Positions 1 to 9,581 of a DNA stretch of 64,000 bases are shown here, piece by piece. This stretch comes from Allobosea sp. AAP35 (GTDB lineage: Bacteria; Pseudomonadota; Alphaproteobacteria; Rhizobiales; Beijerinckiaceae), in the NCBI RefSeq assembly GCF_001295925.1, contig NZ_LJHQ01000018.1, positions 1-64,000 of the forward strand, written 5' to 3'. Numbering within the stretch: position 1 is the first letter of the stretch; every line of letters starts with the position of its first letter. The notes under the pieces were generated by a model that was not told the origin of the DNA, made no database searches, and saw only the letters and a list, made by a program, of their open reading frames with translations. A program made the translations under genes and the position numbers.

Positions 1-2
1 CG

Positions 3-1376
3 CCCCCCCACCCCACCCCTCCCCACTGCAAGCGGGGGGAGGGAGGCGCGGCGCGCCTGACCGCCATCGCTATCGCCATCGCACTCGCCCTGTCACCCGC
101 CGCCGCCCAGCCGCAGCCGCCCGACCCCGACGCGCTGGCCCGCGAGGCGATGCAGAAGCTCGTCGAGAAACAGGCGCGTGAGGCTGAGCTGAAAGCGATC
201 GAGCAACGGCTCGCCGGCAATGCCGAGGCGCGTGCGAAGCTCGATGCCGAGATCGCCGCGATCCGGGCCGATCGTGCCGCGCTGAACACAGCCCTGCTCG
301 ACACCACGGCCCGCGCACAGGGCACCGAGCAGCGCGTCAGCGCGCTCGAACAGCGCCTCGCCCTGCTGCAATCGAGCGAAGCCGCCATCCGCCGCTCGCT
401 GGAGGGCCGGCGCGGTCTGATCGCCGAAGTGCTGGCGGCGTTGCAACGCATCGGGCGTCGCCCGCCGCCGGCCGTGCTGGTCCGGCCTGAGGATATTCTC
501 GAGGCGGTACGAGCCTCGATGCTGCTCGGCGCCGTCGTGCCGGATCTGCGCCAGGAGATCGAGATCCTCGGCACGGATCTCGGCGAACTCGTCCGCCTGC
601 GCGAGGGGATCGGCAAGGAGCGCCAGGCACTGACTGGAGAACTCGAGCAGCTCGCGACTGAGCGCCAGCGCCTCGCTTCGCTGGTCGAGGCCCGGCGTGT
701 GCGGGAGGCCAGCGCCGCCAGGGACGTCGAATCGCAGCGCGGCGAGGGCGGCGAACTGGCGGCCCAGGCCCGCAGCCTGCGCGATTTCGTCGAGCGCATG
801 GAAAAAGAGATTTCGGTCGCCAACCGCGCGGCAGATGCCGCTCGGGAAGCGCTCGAAGCCGAAACCCGCGAGCAGCGCCAGCGCATGGCGGCACTGGCCT
901 TCAAGGACCCGGCCCGCCTCAGCCCCAGGATCGCCTTCTCCGAGGCACGCGGTCAGCTCCCCCTGCCCGTAGCCGGATCACGATTGCGTGGCTTTGGCGA
1001 TCCCGACGGTGCTGGCGGGGTCACGCGCGGGATTTCTCTCGAGACCCGCTCCGGCGCCCTAGTTTCGGCGCCTTCGGACGCTTGGGTAGTTTACGCGGGA
1101 CCGTTCCGCTCGTTTGGCCAACTCTTGATCCTGAATGCCGGCGGGGGGTACTATATGCTGCTGGCCGGCATGCAGCGGATCGATGTCGCGCTCAACCAGT
1201 TCGTCCTCGCGGGGGAACCGGTTGCGATTATGGGCGAAACATCCGAAGCTGCTGCAACGATCGTAGGTTCGGGAACCGGGCAGCCGGTTTTGTATATCGA
1301 GTTCAGAAGAGACGGCGTGTCGGTTGATCCGGCGCCGTGGTGGACGAAACCGCTTGGCGAAAAGGTTCGCGGATGA
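3..1376 (+). CDS. envC: Murein hydrolase activator, EnvC family (5' end outside window)
   Basis: Periplasmic coiled-coil protein with a C-terminal LytM (M23-like) domain; EnvC proteins activate cell-wall amidases during division. The first in-frame ATG is at 150, but the frame is open to the left edge and encodes a hydrophobic Ala/Ile/Leu stretch ending in Ala-Ala-Ala-Gln just before it. That is a signal peptide, so the real start lies at or beyond the edge. About 270 residues of charged coiled coil follow, then the LytM-like domain (from about nt 950). The zinc ligands of active LytM enzymes are absent: the usual HxH near the end reads VLYIEFRRDG. This fits an activator rather than an enzyme. 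The stop codon overlaps the ctpA start. Family call is firm; the exact start is unknown. Confidence 0.85.
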   Translation, partial: PPHPTPPHCKRGEGGAARLTAIAIAIALALSPAAAQPQPPDPDALAREAMQKLVEKQAREAELKAIEQRLAGNAEARAKLDAEIAAIRADRAALNTALLDTTARAQGTEQRVSALEQRLALLQSSEAAIRRSLEGRRGLIAEVLAALQRIGRRPPPAVLVRPEDILEAVRASMLLGAVVPDLRQEIEILGTDLGELVRLREGIGKERQALTGELEQLATERQRLASLVEARRVREASAARDVESQRGEGGELAAQARSLRDFVERMEKEISVANRAADAAREALEAETREQRQRMAALAFKDPARLSPRIAFSEARGQLPLPVAGSRLRGFGDPDGAGGVTRGISLETRSGALVSAPSDAWVVYAGPFRSFGQLLILNAGGGYYMLLAGMQRIDVALNQFVLAGEPVAIMGETSEAAATIVGSGTGQPVLYIEFRRDGVSVDPAPWWTKPLGEKVRG

Positions 1377-2713
1377 TGCGCAAGGTTTCTCTCGTTTTCG
1401 CCGGAGCCGTCCTCGGTGCGGGCCTGACCGGAATGGTCACGCAGACGCGTCTGCTGACCTCCACCAGCGCGGTCGCGGCCTCGGCCGAGGTCTATCGCAG
1501 TCTGAATCTCTTCGGAGACATCTTCGAGAAGATCCGCACCGACTATGTCGAGAAGCCGGATGAACAGAAGCTGATCGAGGCCGCCATCAACGGCATGGTC
1601 TCCTCGCTCGATCCGCACTCGTCCTATCTCGACGCCAAGTCGTTTCGCGACATGGACACCGACATGCGCGGTCAGTTCGGCGGTCTCGGCATCGAGGTGA
1701 CGATGGATGACGGCGTCCTCAAGGTCGCCAAGCCGATCCGCGACACGCCTGCCTTCAAGGCCGGCATCCTGGCCAACGACATCATCAGCCAGATCGACGG
1801 CGCCGAGGTGAAGGGCCTGTCCCTGACCCAGGCGGTCGAGAAGATGCGCGGCATCATCAACACCCAGGTCAAGCTCAAGGTCGACCGCCCGGGCAAGCCC
1901 GAGCCGCTGGAATTCACCCTGACGCGGACCACGATCGTGGTGCCGGCTGTCGAGGAGCGCGTCGAGGCCGATATCGGCTATATCCGCATCGGCACCTTCA
2001 GCGAGCAGACCTATGAGGGCCTGCGCAAGGCGATCGACAAGGTCAATGCCGATATCGGCATCGACAAGGTCAAGGGCTATGTCATCGATCTGCGCAACAA
2101 CCGCGGCGGCCGTCTTGACCAGTCCGTCCTGGTCTCCGACGCCTTCCTCGATCGCGGCAAGATCGTTTCGACGCGCGGCCGCAATGCCGAGGAGACGCAG
2201 GTCTTCAACGCCAAGGCGGGCGATCTGACCAAGGGCAAGCCGGTCGTCGTGCTGATCAACGGCTCGTCGGCATCGGCCGCCGAGATCGTCGCCGGCGCCC
2301 TGCAGGACCACAAGCGCGCGACCGTGATGGGCACGCGCTCCTTCGGTAAGGGCTCGGTTCAGACCGTGATCCCGCTCGCTGGCAATGGCGGTCTGCGCCT
2401 GACCACGGCACGCTACTACACGCCGTCGGGCACCTCGATTCAGGCGAAGGGCATCTCGCCCGACATCGAAGTGCTGCAGGAGATCCCGGCCGAGCTCAAG
2501 GACAAGCTCGCCGAGAACAAGGGCGAAGCGGCGCTCAAGGGTCATCTCAAGGCCGGCGACGGCAAGGACGAGCAGTCCGGCTCGGCCTCCTATGTGCCCA
2601 CCGACCCGACCAAGGACACGCAGCTGATCGCGGCGCTGAACCAGATCCGCGGCGTCAAGAAGGACGCGGCCGCTCCTGCATCGCCCGCGACCGAGGCTCC
2701 CAAGCCGAACTGA
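1373..2713 (+). CDS. ctpA: S41 family carboxy-terminal processing protease
   Basis: Periplasmic serine protease that trims or degrades proteins from their C-termini; in alphaproteobacteria it is linked to envelope maintenance. The protein is 446 residues: an N-terminal membrane/signal segment, a PDZ domain around residues 75-165, then the S41 catalytic domain. The Ser/Lys dyad is visible as Ser299 in NGSSASAAEI and Lys326 in RSFGKGSVQ. A Pro/Ala-rich tail ends the protein. The start chosen is the ATG at 1373, which overlaps the envC stop (ATGA) and directly precedes the hydrophobic leader; the upstream in-frame ATG would add a non-leader extension. Translational coupling with envC is likely. 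Confidence 0.93.
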   Translation: MMRKVSLVFAGAVLGAGLTGMVTQTRLLTSTSAVAASAEVYRSLNLFGDIFEKIRTDYVEKPDEQKLIEAAINGMVSSLDPHSSYLDAKSFRDMDTDMRGQFGGLGIEVTMDDGVLKVAKPIRDTPAFKAGILANDIISQIDGAEVKGLSLTQAVEKMRGIINTQVKLKVDRPGKPEPLEFTLTRTTIVVPAVEERVEADIGYIRIGTFSEQTYEGLRKAIDKVNADIGIDKVKGYVIDLRNNRGGRLDQSVLVSDAFLDRGKIVSTRGRNAEETQVFNAKAGDLTKGKPVVVLINGSSASAAEIVAGALQDHKRATVMGTRSFGKGSVQTVIPLAGNGGLRLTTARYYTPSGTSIQAKGISPDIEVLQEIPAELKDKLAENKGEAALKGHLKAGDGKDEQSGSASYVPTDPTKDTQLIAALNQIRGVKKDAAAPASPATEAPKPN

Positions 2714-2847
2714 GGCGATCGGCCAGACCGCAACAGGCACGAGACTTACACCAGGCAAGGCTGTCTGTTTCCGTTCGAATCTGACAAGCTCCCGCGCGGC
2801 GGGCCGGTGATTCGGGCCCGCTTGCCAACGCTTGAGGACGGCTTTGC

Positions 2848-4071
2848 TTGGCCGGAACGCCGCTCACTGAGCTCAACCGGCCGCTTGGCCAGGATCGCGA
2901 CGCGCCTCATGGCAGGCCATGGGGCCGCTGGGTCGCGCTCGCTTGCGCCGGTGCGGTCGGTCTGGTCTGGGCCTCCATCGCGCTGATCGTCGCGGTCGGT
3001 CGCGATCCTGACGGCGGCGAGCCGATGGCAACCGCGCAGATTGAGAAGCGCGCCGCGCCTGCAACCGTGACGCCGGGGGAGACCGTTCCGGTCGCCCAGC
3101 CCGATCCGGGCGCCATGGCCCGCTCGCAATCCAGCGCCCGCCAGCTCGAAAGCGAATCGGGCGTGACCGTGGTGCGGCCCGGCTCGGATGCACCCGGCGC
3201 CATCGTCATCACCATTCCCGACAGCGCCGCCCCGATCCGGCTGGCGCCCGCCCCCGACAGCCGGCTGGTCGAGCGCTCGCGCCACGGCCCGCTTCCCAAA
3301 ATCGGCCCCGACGGCGCGACGCCGGCGCAGATCTATGCCCGGCCAGCCGGTCCGCCGCCCTCCGGCAAGATCGCCGGACGCGTCGCCATTCTCGTCGGCG
3401 GCCTCGGCATCAGCCAGAGCGGCACCAGCGATGCGATCACCAAGCTGCCTGGCGCCGTCTCGCTCGCCTTCGCACCTTATGGCGCCGAACTGGAGCGCAC
3501 GGTCCAGCGTGCGCGCGGCGAAGGCCACGAGGTCTTCCTGCAGCTGCCGATGGAGCCCTTCGACTATCCCGACAGCGACCCCGGCCCCCACACCCTGCTG
3601 ACCGGCCCCAAATCGGCGGACAACCTTGACCGGCTGCATTGGGCAATGGGGCGCTTCACCGGCTATGTCGGCATCGTCAATTTCCTCGGCGGCCGGCTGA
3701 CCTCGGACGAGGCCGCGCTCTCGCCGATCCTGCGCGAACTGGCCGGGCGTGGGCTGATGGTGGTCGATGACGGTTCGTCGGCACGCAGCCTGCTCGCTGC
3801 TGCCGCCATCCGCGCACAGATCCCAGCCATGAAAATCGACCGCGTCATCGATACGGTGGCGCGCGCCGACGCCATCGACAAGGAGCTTGCCGCCGTCGAG
3901 GTTGCAGCGCGCGATCAGGGCCTCGCCGTCGTCAGCGCCAGCGCCCTCCCGGTTTCGGTCGAGCGCATCGCGCGCTGGGCGCAGACGCTCGAAGCCAAGG
4001 GCATCCAGATCGTGCCGATCAGCGCGGCGCGCGGCCTGCGCAGCCCCAAGACCACCGGATCCCTGAGGTGA
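2848..4071 (+). CDS. Divergent polysaccharide deacetylase family protein (DUF610)
   Basis: Member of the divergent polysaccharide deacetylase family (Polysacc_deac_2), found beside envC and ctpA in many alphaproteobacteria and thought to act on envelope glycans; its substrate is not known. It has an N-terminal membrane anchor (about residues 30-50), a low-complexity Pro/Ala linker, and a NodB-like barrel from about residue 170 starting at RVAILVGGLGIS. The motifs LQLPMEPFDYP and VVDDGSS are typical of the family. The start is a TTG; LTELNRPLG close to it matches the usual N-terminus of the family. The stop sits a few bases before rppH, so the genes are probably cotranscribed. Confidence 0.85.
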   Translation: MAGTPLTELNRPLGQDRDAPHGRPWGRWVALACAGAVGLVWASIALIVAVGRDPDGGEPMATAQIEKRAAPATVTPGETVPVAQPDPGAMARSQSSARQLESESGVTVVRPGSDAPGAIVITIPDSAAPIRLAPAPDSRLVERSRHGPLPKIGPDGATPAQIYARPAGPPPSGKIAGRVAILVGGLGISQSGTSDAITKLPGAVSLAFAPYGAELERTVQRARGEGHEVFLQLPMEPFDYPDSDPGPHTLLTGPKSADNLDRLHWAMGRFTGYVGIVNFLGGRLTSDEAALSPILRELAGRGLMVVDDGSSARSLLAAAAIRAQIPAMKIDRVIDTVARADAIDKELAAVEVAARDQGLAVVSASALPVSVERIARWAQTLEAKGIQIVPISAARGLRSPKTTGSLR

Positions 4072-4082
4072 CGACAGCCGTG

Positions 4083-4592
4083 ATGACCGACACTCCGCCC
4101 GAGGGCTATCGCCCCTGCGTCGGCTTGGCGCTGTTTAATGCGCAAGGCCTGGTCTTCATCGGCCGGCGCGCCAACAAATCCCTTCGCGAGCATGTCGCGC
4201 CCGGACATGAATGGCAGATGCCTCAAGGCGGAATCGACGACGCAGAGACATCGCTCCAGGCCGCCACGCGCGAATTGCAGGAGGAAACCAATGTCACCTC
4301 GGTGACGCTGCTGGCGGAAGCGCCCGGATGGCTCACCTATGATCTACCCGTCGATATCGGCAAGGAGGCCTGGAAGGGTCGCTGGCGCGGGCAGGCGCAG
4401 AAATGGTTCGCCTTCCGTTTGACCGGCCCCGACAGCGAGATCGACATCGCAACGCCCGCCGGCGGACACAAGGCCGAGTTCGACGCCTGGCGCTGGGAGC
4501 GGCTGGACGCGACGCCGTCGCTGATCATCCCGTTCAAGCAGGGTGTCTATCGCGAGGTGGCGGCGCTGTTTGCCCCCTTCGCCGCAGCCTGA
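4083..4592 (+). CDS. rppH: RNA pyrophosphohydrolase (Nudix)
   Basis: Removes pyrophosphate from the 5' end of mRNA and so starts RNase E-dependent decay; it can also hydrolyse dinucleoside polyphosphates. The 169-residue protein shows a complete Nudix box at about residues 49-71 (GG x5 E x7 REL x EE), preceded by the RppH-type WQMPQGGI. The ATG at 4083 is preferred, with GAGGTG about 12 bases upstream. A GTG at 4068 that overlaps the deacetylase stop would add five residues and cannot be excluded. It is the fourth gene in a same-strand series that starts with envC. Confidence 0.92.
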   Translation: MTDTPPEGYRPCVGLALFNAQGLVFIGRRANKSLREHVAPGHEWQMPQGGIDDAETSLQAATRELQEETNVTSVTLLAEAPGWLTYDLPVDIGKEAWKGRWRGQAQKWFAFRLTGPDSEIDIATPAGGHKAEFDAWRWERLDATPSLIIPFKQGVYREVAALFAPFAAA

Positions 4593-4618
4593 TCAGGCGC
4601 GCCACCAAGGAAACCGAC

Positions 4619-5374
4619 ATGCGGTTTGAAGACGATCTCGAACCGGTCTCTCCGGCTCTGCGCGAGCGCCTCGCCCCGGGCGGAACCCTGCGCGCCGGCA
4701 TCAACCTCTCGAACTTTCTGCTCGTCTCGGCAAAGACGCCCGATGGCGGCCCGGCCGGGGTCTCGCCCGACATGGCCCGCGCGATCGCCGACCATCTCGG
4801 CGTGGGCCTGCGTCTCGTACCCTACGCCTCCCCCGCCATCCTCGCCGATGCGGCAGCGCGCCACGAATGGGATATCGGCCTGATCGGCGCCGAGCCCCAG
4901 CGAGCCGAGACGATCGCCTTCACGCCCGCCTATGCCGAAATCGAGGCGACCTATCTCGTGCCGGCAGGCTCTCCGCTGAACGGCATCGCCGAGGTTGATG
5001 CGCCTGGTGTCCGGATCGCGGTCACGGGCAAGACGGCTTATGGCCTCTGGCTCGACCGCAACATCCGCCATGCCGAACTCGTCCGCACCGCCACGATGGA
5101 CGAGACGCTGGCCGATTTCCGCGACAAGGACCTCGACGCGCTCGCCGGCCTGCGCGCACGGCTGATCACCGATGTCGAGCAACTCACCGGCGCCCGCATC
5201 CTCGATGGCCGCTTCATGACCGTGCAGCAGGCCATCGGCATCGCCCGGAATGGCGATGCGCAGACCGATGCGGCCTTGGCCTGGCTGACCCGCTTCGTCG
5301 AGACGGCGAAGACCTCCGGGCTCATTGCCGAACTGATCCGCAAGCATGGCATTGAGGGCCTGAGCGTCGCCTGA
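4619..5374 (+). CDS. Transporter substrate-binding domain protein lacking a signal peptide
   Basis: A 251-residue protein with the fold of family 3 amino-acid-type solute-binding proteins (SBP_bac_3): [14 protein letters not shown] opens lobe 1, [16 protein letters not shown] and [19 protein letters not shown] follow in the usual order, and a return strand near the C-terminus completes it. The N-terminus [18 protein letters not shown] is charged and has no signal peptide, and no in-frame upstream start would supply one. No permease or ATPase is nearby. It may be a cytoplasmic ligand sensor or a detached binding protein. The ligand is unknown. It follows rppH by 26 bases, so it may be in the same transcript. 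Confidence 0.75.
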   Translation: MRFEDDLEPVSPALRERLAPGGTLRAGINLSNFLLVSAKTPDGGPAGVSPDMARAIADHLGVGLRLVPYASPAILADAAARHEWDIGLIGAEPQRAETIAFTPAYAEIEATYLVPAGSPLNGIAEVDAPGVRIAVTGKTAYGLWLDRNIRHAELVRTATMDETLADFRDKDLDALAGLRARLITDVEQLTGARILDGRFMTVQQAIGIARNGDAQTDAALAWLTRFVETAKTSGLIAELIRKHGIEGLSVA

Positions 5375-5508
5375 GCAGCGCCACGGGGTTGATTCGCGCC
5401 GCCTCCCGGACCACCCTGCCGCCAACCGCCGGACCGGGATCCACGGTTCAGCTTGCCGGCGCGCAGGCTCGTGACAGCCGCCCCATCGTATCGAACAGGA
5501 GATTCATC

Positions 5509-7134
5509 GTGCAGGACGAGATCTGGGCGCAGCTTGCCGAGCATCGCGCTGCGACGGAGGGGCGCCACCTGCGCACGCTCTTCGCCGAGAATGCCGCGCG
5601 CTTCACGACCTTCTCGGCCAGCCTGGACGATCTGCTGCTCGATTATTCCAAGACCGCCATCACAGCCGACACGATGGCGCTACTGCTGAAGTTGGCCGAA
5701 GCCGCCAATATGGCCGGCCAGCGCGATGCCATGTTCGCGGGCGAGGCGATCAACACCACCGAAAAGCGCGCCGTGCTTCACACCGCGCTGCGTGCCCCGG
5801 CCGAAAGCCACGTCCTGGTCGACGGCGCCGACGTGATGCCGGACGTCCATGCCACGCTGGACAGGCTTGCGGCCTTCGCCGAGGGCATCCGCAGCGGCGC
5901 GATTGCGGCAGCCGACGGCGCGCCCTTCACGGATGTGATCAATATCGGCATCGGCGGCTCCGATCTCGGCCCCGTGATGGTGACGCTGGCGCTCGCGCCC
6001 TATCATGACGGCCCGCGCCTGCATTACGTGTCCAATGTCGACGGCGCCCATATCGCCGACACGCTCGCCAAGCTCGATCCGGCGCGGACGCTGGTCATCG
6101 TCGCCTCCAAGACCTTCACCACGATCGAGACCATGACCAATGCCGCGACAGCCCGGCGCTGGATTGCGGGCGCCCTTGGTGAAGCGGCCGTCGCCTCCCA
6201 GTTCGCCGCCGTCTCGACCGCCCTCGACAAGGTCGGCACCTTCGGCATCGCGGCCGACCGCATCTTCGGCTTCTGGGACTGGGTCGGGGGGCGCTACTCT
6301 GTCTGGTCGGCGATCGGCCTGCCGGTGATGATCGCGGTTGGCGCCGAGCATTTCCGCGCGTTCCTGGCCGGCGCGCACGCGATGGACGAGCATTTCCGCA
6401 CCGCGCCGCTGGAGACCAACCTCCCCGTCCTGCTCGGCCTCGTCGGGATCTGGCATCGCGACATCTGCGGCTATCGTGCCCGCGCGGTCCTGCCCTACGA
6501 CCAGCGCCTGCTGCGCCTGCCGGCCTATCTCCAGCAACTCGACATGGAATCGAACGGCAAGCGCGTTCGCAAGGACGGCTCGCCCGTGACACGGCCGACC
6601 GGGCCTCTGGTCTGGGGCGAACCCGGCACCAACGGCCAGCATGCCTTCTACCAATTGATCCATCAGGGCACGGATACGATCCCCTGCGAATTCCTCGTCG
6701 CGGCGGAAAGCCATGAGCCGGACCTCGCCCAGCATCATCGGCTGCTGCTGGCCAACTGCCTCGCCCAGAGCGAGGCGCTGATGAAGGGCCGCACGCTGGA
6801 GGAAGCGCGTGACATCCTGGCGAAACAGGGCATGGCGCCCGATGCGGTCGAAGCGCTCGCCCCTCACAAGGTCTTCCCCGGAAACCGCCCCTCGGTGACG
6901 ATCGCCTATCGCAAGCTGGACCCCTTCACCCTCGGCCGCATCATCGCGCTCTACGAGCACCGCGTCTTCGTCGAGGCCGCGATCTGGGGCATCAACGCCT
7001 TCGATCAATGGGGCGTCGAGCTCGGCAAGGAACTCGCCACCGCGCTGTTGCCGGTGATCGAGGGCAAGGCCCCGGCTGACACGCATGATTCCTCGACGGC
7101 GGGGTTGGCGCAGTACCTCACCGGCCCGGCCTGA
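5509..7134 (+). CDS. pgi: Glucose-6-phosphate isomerase
   Basis: Interconverts glucose 6-phosphate and fructose 6-phosphate in the cytoplasm. The 541 residues match the usual length of about 545. Signature stretches are visible: [37 protein letters not shown] and [16 protein letters not shown]. The start is the GTG at 5509, which has AGGAG nine bases upstream; the longer frame from 5389 would add 40 residues with no resemblance to Pgi. It stands apart from its neighbours, with about 135 bases before it, and probably has its own promoter. Confidence 0.96.
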   Translation: MQDEIWAQLAEHRAATEGRHLRTLFAENAARFTTFSASLDDLLLDYSKTAITADTMALLLKLAEAANMAGQRDAMFAGEAINTTEKRAVLHTALRAPAESHVLVDGADVMPDVHATLDRLAAFAEGIRSGAIAAADGAPFTDVINIGIGGSDLGPVMVTLALAPYHDGPRLHYVSNVDGAHIADTLAKLDPARTLVIVASKTFTTIETMTNAATARRWIAGALGEAAVASQFAAVSTALDKVGTFGIAADRIFGFWDWVGGRYSVWSAIGLPVMIAVGAEHFRAFLAGAHAMDEHFRTAPLETNLPVLLGLVGIWHRDICGYRARAVLPYDQRLLRLPAYLQQLDMESNGKRVRKDGSPVTRPTGPLVWGEPGTNGQHAFYQLIHQGTDTIPCEFLVAAESHEPDLAQHHRLLLANCLAQSEALMKGRTLEEARDILAKQGMAPDAVEALAPHKVFPGNRPSVTIAYRKLDPFTLGRIIALYEHRVFVEAAIWGINAFDQWGVELGKELATALLPVIEGKAPADTHDSSTAGLAQYLTGPA

Positions 7135-7229
7135 CGCCATCGCTCCCGCCCGATGCTTGCCATCCGCCCCACAGCATGCGCCTTGCATCGGCAGAAGCAG
7201 GCAAGACGAGCCGGGGCGAAGCGACCACG

Positions 7230-9581
7230 ATGAACGACGGTTTGATATCCCGGGCCAAATCGACGCCATTATCTCCGCTCGACGACCCCCGCTCGCTGCG
7301 CCGCCGCGAGGATGAGCGCTTCCTGACCGGCAGGGGCGACTATCTCGACGACCGCGCGCTGGACGGCGAGCTCTGCGCCGCCGTTCTGCGCTCGCCCCAT
7401 GCCCATGCCGCCATCGTCTCGATCGATACGAGTGCGGCTTTAGCGCTGCCCGGCGTGCACGGGGTCTACACGACCGCTGATCTCGCCGACCTAGGTCCGC
7501 TGCCCTCCTACATCGTCGTCGCGACCGTCGAGCCGCTGATCGTGCCGCCGCGCCTGCCCTTGGCCCAAGAGATTGTCCGGCATGTCGGCGATCCCGTCGC
7601 CTTCGTCGTCGCCGACAGCGCGGCGCTGGCCCGCGAGGCCTGCGAGCACATCGTCGTCGATTACGACATCCTGCCCTCGGTCACCGAGTTGCGCAGCGCG
7701 CCTGAGAGCGACGCCGCGCAGATCTGGCCGGAGGCGCCGGACAACATCGCCTATCGCTTCCGGCGCGGCGATGCGGCGGCAGTCGCAAAGGCCTTCGCCG
7801 AGGCGGCCCATGTCGTCACCTGCGATCTCGTCAACAACCGCATCGTCGCCGCCGCGCTCGAACCGCGCATCGCGGTCGGGCATTTCGATCCGCAAACCGG
7901 CGTCTACCACCTCGCAATCAGCGGCGCCTCGGTCCACGCCATCCGTCGCGAATTGGCGGAGGGCGTCTTTCGCCTGCCGCTCGACAAGATTCAGGTCTCC
8001 TGCCCCGATGTCGGCGGCGGCTTCGGCATGAAGAACGTCACCTATCCCGAACATGCGCTGGTGCTCTGGGCCGCGCGCAAGCTCGGCCGGCCGGTGCGCT
8101 GGAGCGCCGAGCGCATCGAGGAGTTCACCGGCGGCGTCCACAGCCGCGACAACATCAGCACGGCCCGGCTCGCGCTCGACAAGCGCGGGCGCTTTCTCGC
8201 GCTCGCCGTCGAGACGATCGGCAATCTCGGCGCCTATGTCTCCTCGCTGGGGCCGGGCAGCTCGACCAACGCACCCGCCGCCGCCATGGGCGGGCTCTAC
8301 GACATCCCGGCGATGACGATGGATGTGCGCGGCGTCTTCACCAACACGGCCCCGATCGATGCCTATCGCGGCGCCGGCAAGCCCGAGGCGAACTATCTGA
8401 TCGAGCGGCTGATCGAGAAAGCGGCCCACCAGCTCCGCATCGACCCGGCCGAACTGCGCCGGCGCAATTTCATCCGAAAATTCCCCTATCGCAGCGCCTT
8501 CGGCACCACGATCGACTGCGGCACCTTCGCGGAAAACCTCGACTCTGTGCTCAAGGCAGCCGACCGCGCGGGCTTCGCCGCCCGCAAGCGAGCTGCGAAG
8601 AAGCGTGGCAAGCTACGCGGCTTCGGCATCGGCTGCTTTCTGGAGACCTCGCGCGGCCAGCCCAATGAGGAAGCCTGGCTGCGCCTGCGCGACGACGGCA
8701 CCATCGACATGGCGGTGGGCACCCAGTCCAACGGCCAGGGCCACGAGACCTCCTTCGCGCAGGTCGCCGCAGCCAAACTCGGCTTGCCGGTCGAGACCTT
8801 CAACCTGGTTCAGGCCGACACCATGCGCGTACCCCGCGGCGGCGGCCATGGCGGCGCCCGCTCGCTGCATCTCGGCGGCACCGCCCTGGTGATGGCCGCC
8901 GACGATCTGATCGCGAAGGCAAAGCCCATCGCGGCGCAGCTGCTTCAGGTGGCGGCCGACGGCCTCGTCTTCGAGAACGGCCGCTTCCGGGCGGCGGCTG
9001 GCCCCGACGGCCTGCCGCGCGACATCGACCTCTTCGCCATCGACCGCCATCTCCGCGACGGAGACGGCTCAGGCCTCGAAAGCCATGGCGACAATGTCTG
9101 CGACATCATCACCTTCCCCAATGGCGCGCAGGTCGCCGAGGTCGAGATCGACCCGGAAACCGGCGCGATCTCGCTCGAACGCTATGTCGCGGTCGATGAC
9201 TACGGCACGCTGGTCAATCCGCTGCTGACGGAATCCCAGGTCCATGGCGGGCTGGCGCAGGGCATCGGCCAGGCCTTGATGGAGGAGGCGGTCTACGATC
9301 CCGATTCCGGGCAGCTCCTCAGCGCGACCTTCATGGACTACGCCATGCCCCGCGCCGACGACATGCCCTTCTTCGAGCTCGAGATGGTCGAGGTGCCCAC
9401 GAAAGCCAACCCGCTTGGCGTCAAGGGCTCCGGCCAGGCCGGCTGCATCGGCGCGCCGCAGACGGTGATGAACGCGGTGCTCGACGCACTGCGCCCGCTT
9501 GGCGTGACGCATCTCGACATGCCCGCGACGCCGGCGAGGGTCTGGCGCGCGATCCGGGATGCGCGGGCGGCACAGCCTTAA
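7230..9581 (+). CDS. Xanthine dehydrogenase/CoxL-family molybdopterin-binding large subunit (orphan)
   Basis: Large subunit of a molybdenum hydroxylase, the family that includes CO dehydrogenase CoxL and xanthine dehydrogenase. At 783 residues it is full length. VGGGFGMKN (about residue 270) and AYRGAGKPE (about 375) are cofactor-binding and active-site-loop motifs; AYRGAGK resembles the form II CoxL type, not the AYxCSFR loop of true CO dehydrogenase. The C-terminal site that usually reads GxGEAG here reads GSGQAG (about residue 735), replacing the expected catalytic Glu by Gln. No FAD-binding or 2Fe-2S subunit lies beside it. The ATG at 7230 is taken as the start; an upstream in-frame ATG at 7176 is possible. 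Substrate unknown. Confidence 0.85.
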   Translation: MNDGLISRAKSTPLSPLDDPRSLRRREDERFLTGRGDYLDDRALDGELCAAVLRSPHAHAAIVSIDTSAALALPGVHGVYTTADLADLGPLPSYIVVATVEPLIVPPRLPLAQEIVRHVGDPVAFVVADSAALAREACEHIVVDYDILPSVTELRSAPESDAAQIWPEAPDNIAYRFRRGDAAAVAKAFAEAAHVVTCDLVNNRIVAAALEPRIAVGHFDPQTGVYHLAISGASVHAIRRELAEGVFRLPLDKIQVSCPDVGGGFGMKNVTYPEHALVLWAARKLGRPVRWSAERIEEFTGGVHSRDNISTARLALDKRGRFLALAVETIGNLGAYVSSLGPGSSTNAPAAAMGGLYDIPAMTMDVRGVFTNTAPIDAYRGAGKPEANYLIERLIEKAAHQLRIDPAELRRRNFIRKFPYRSAFGTTIDCGTFAENLDSVLKAADRAGFAARKRAAKKRGKLRGFGIGCFLETSRGQPNEEAWLRLRDDGTIDMAVGTQSNGQGHETSFAQVAAAKLGLPVETFNLVQADTMRVPRGGGHGGARSLHLGGTALVMAADDLIAKAKPIAAQLLQVAADGLVFENGRFRAAAGPDGLPRDIDLFAIDRHLRDGDGSGLESHGDNVCDIITFPNGAQVAEVEIDPETGAISLERYVAVDDYGTLVNPLLTESQVHGGLAQGIGQALMEEAVYDPDSGQLLSATFMDYAMPRADDMPFFELEMVEVPTKANPLGVKGSGQAGCIGAPQTVMNAVLDALRPLGVTHLDMPATPARVWRAIRDARAAQP

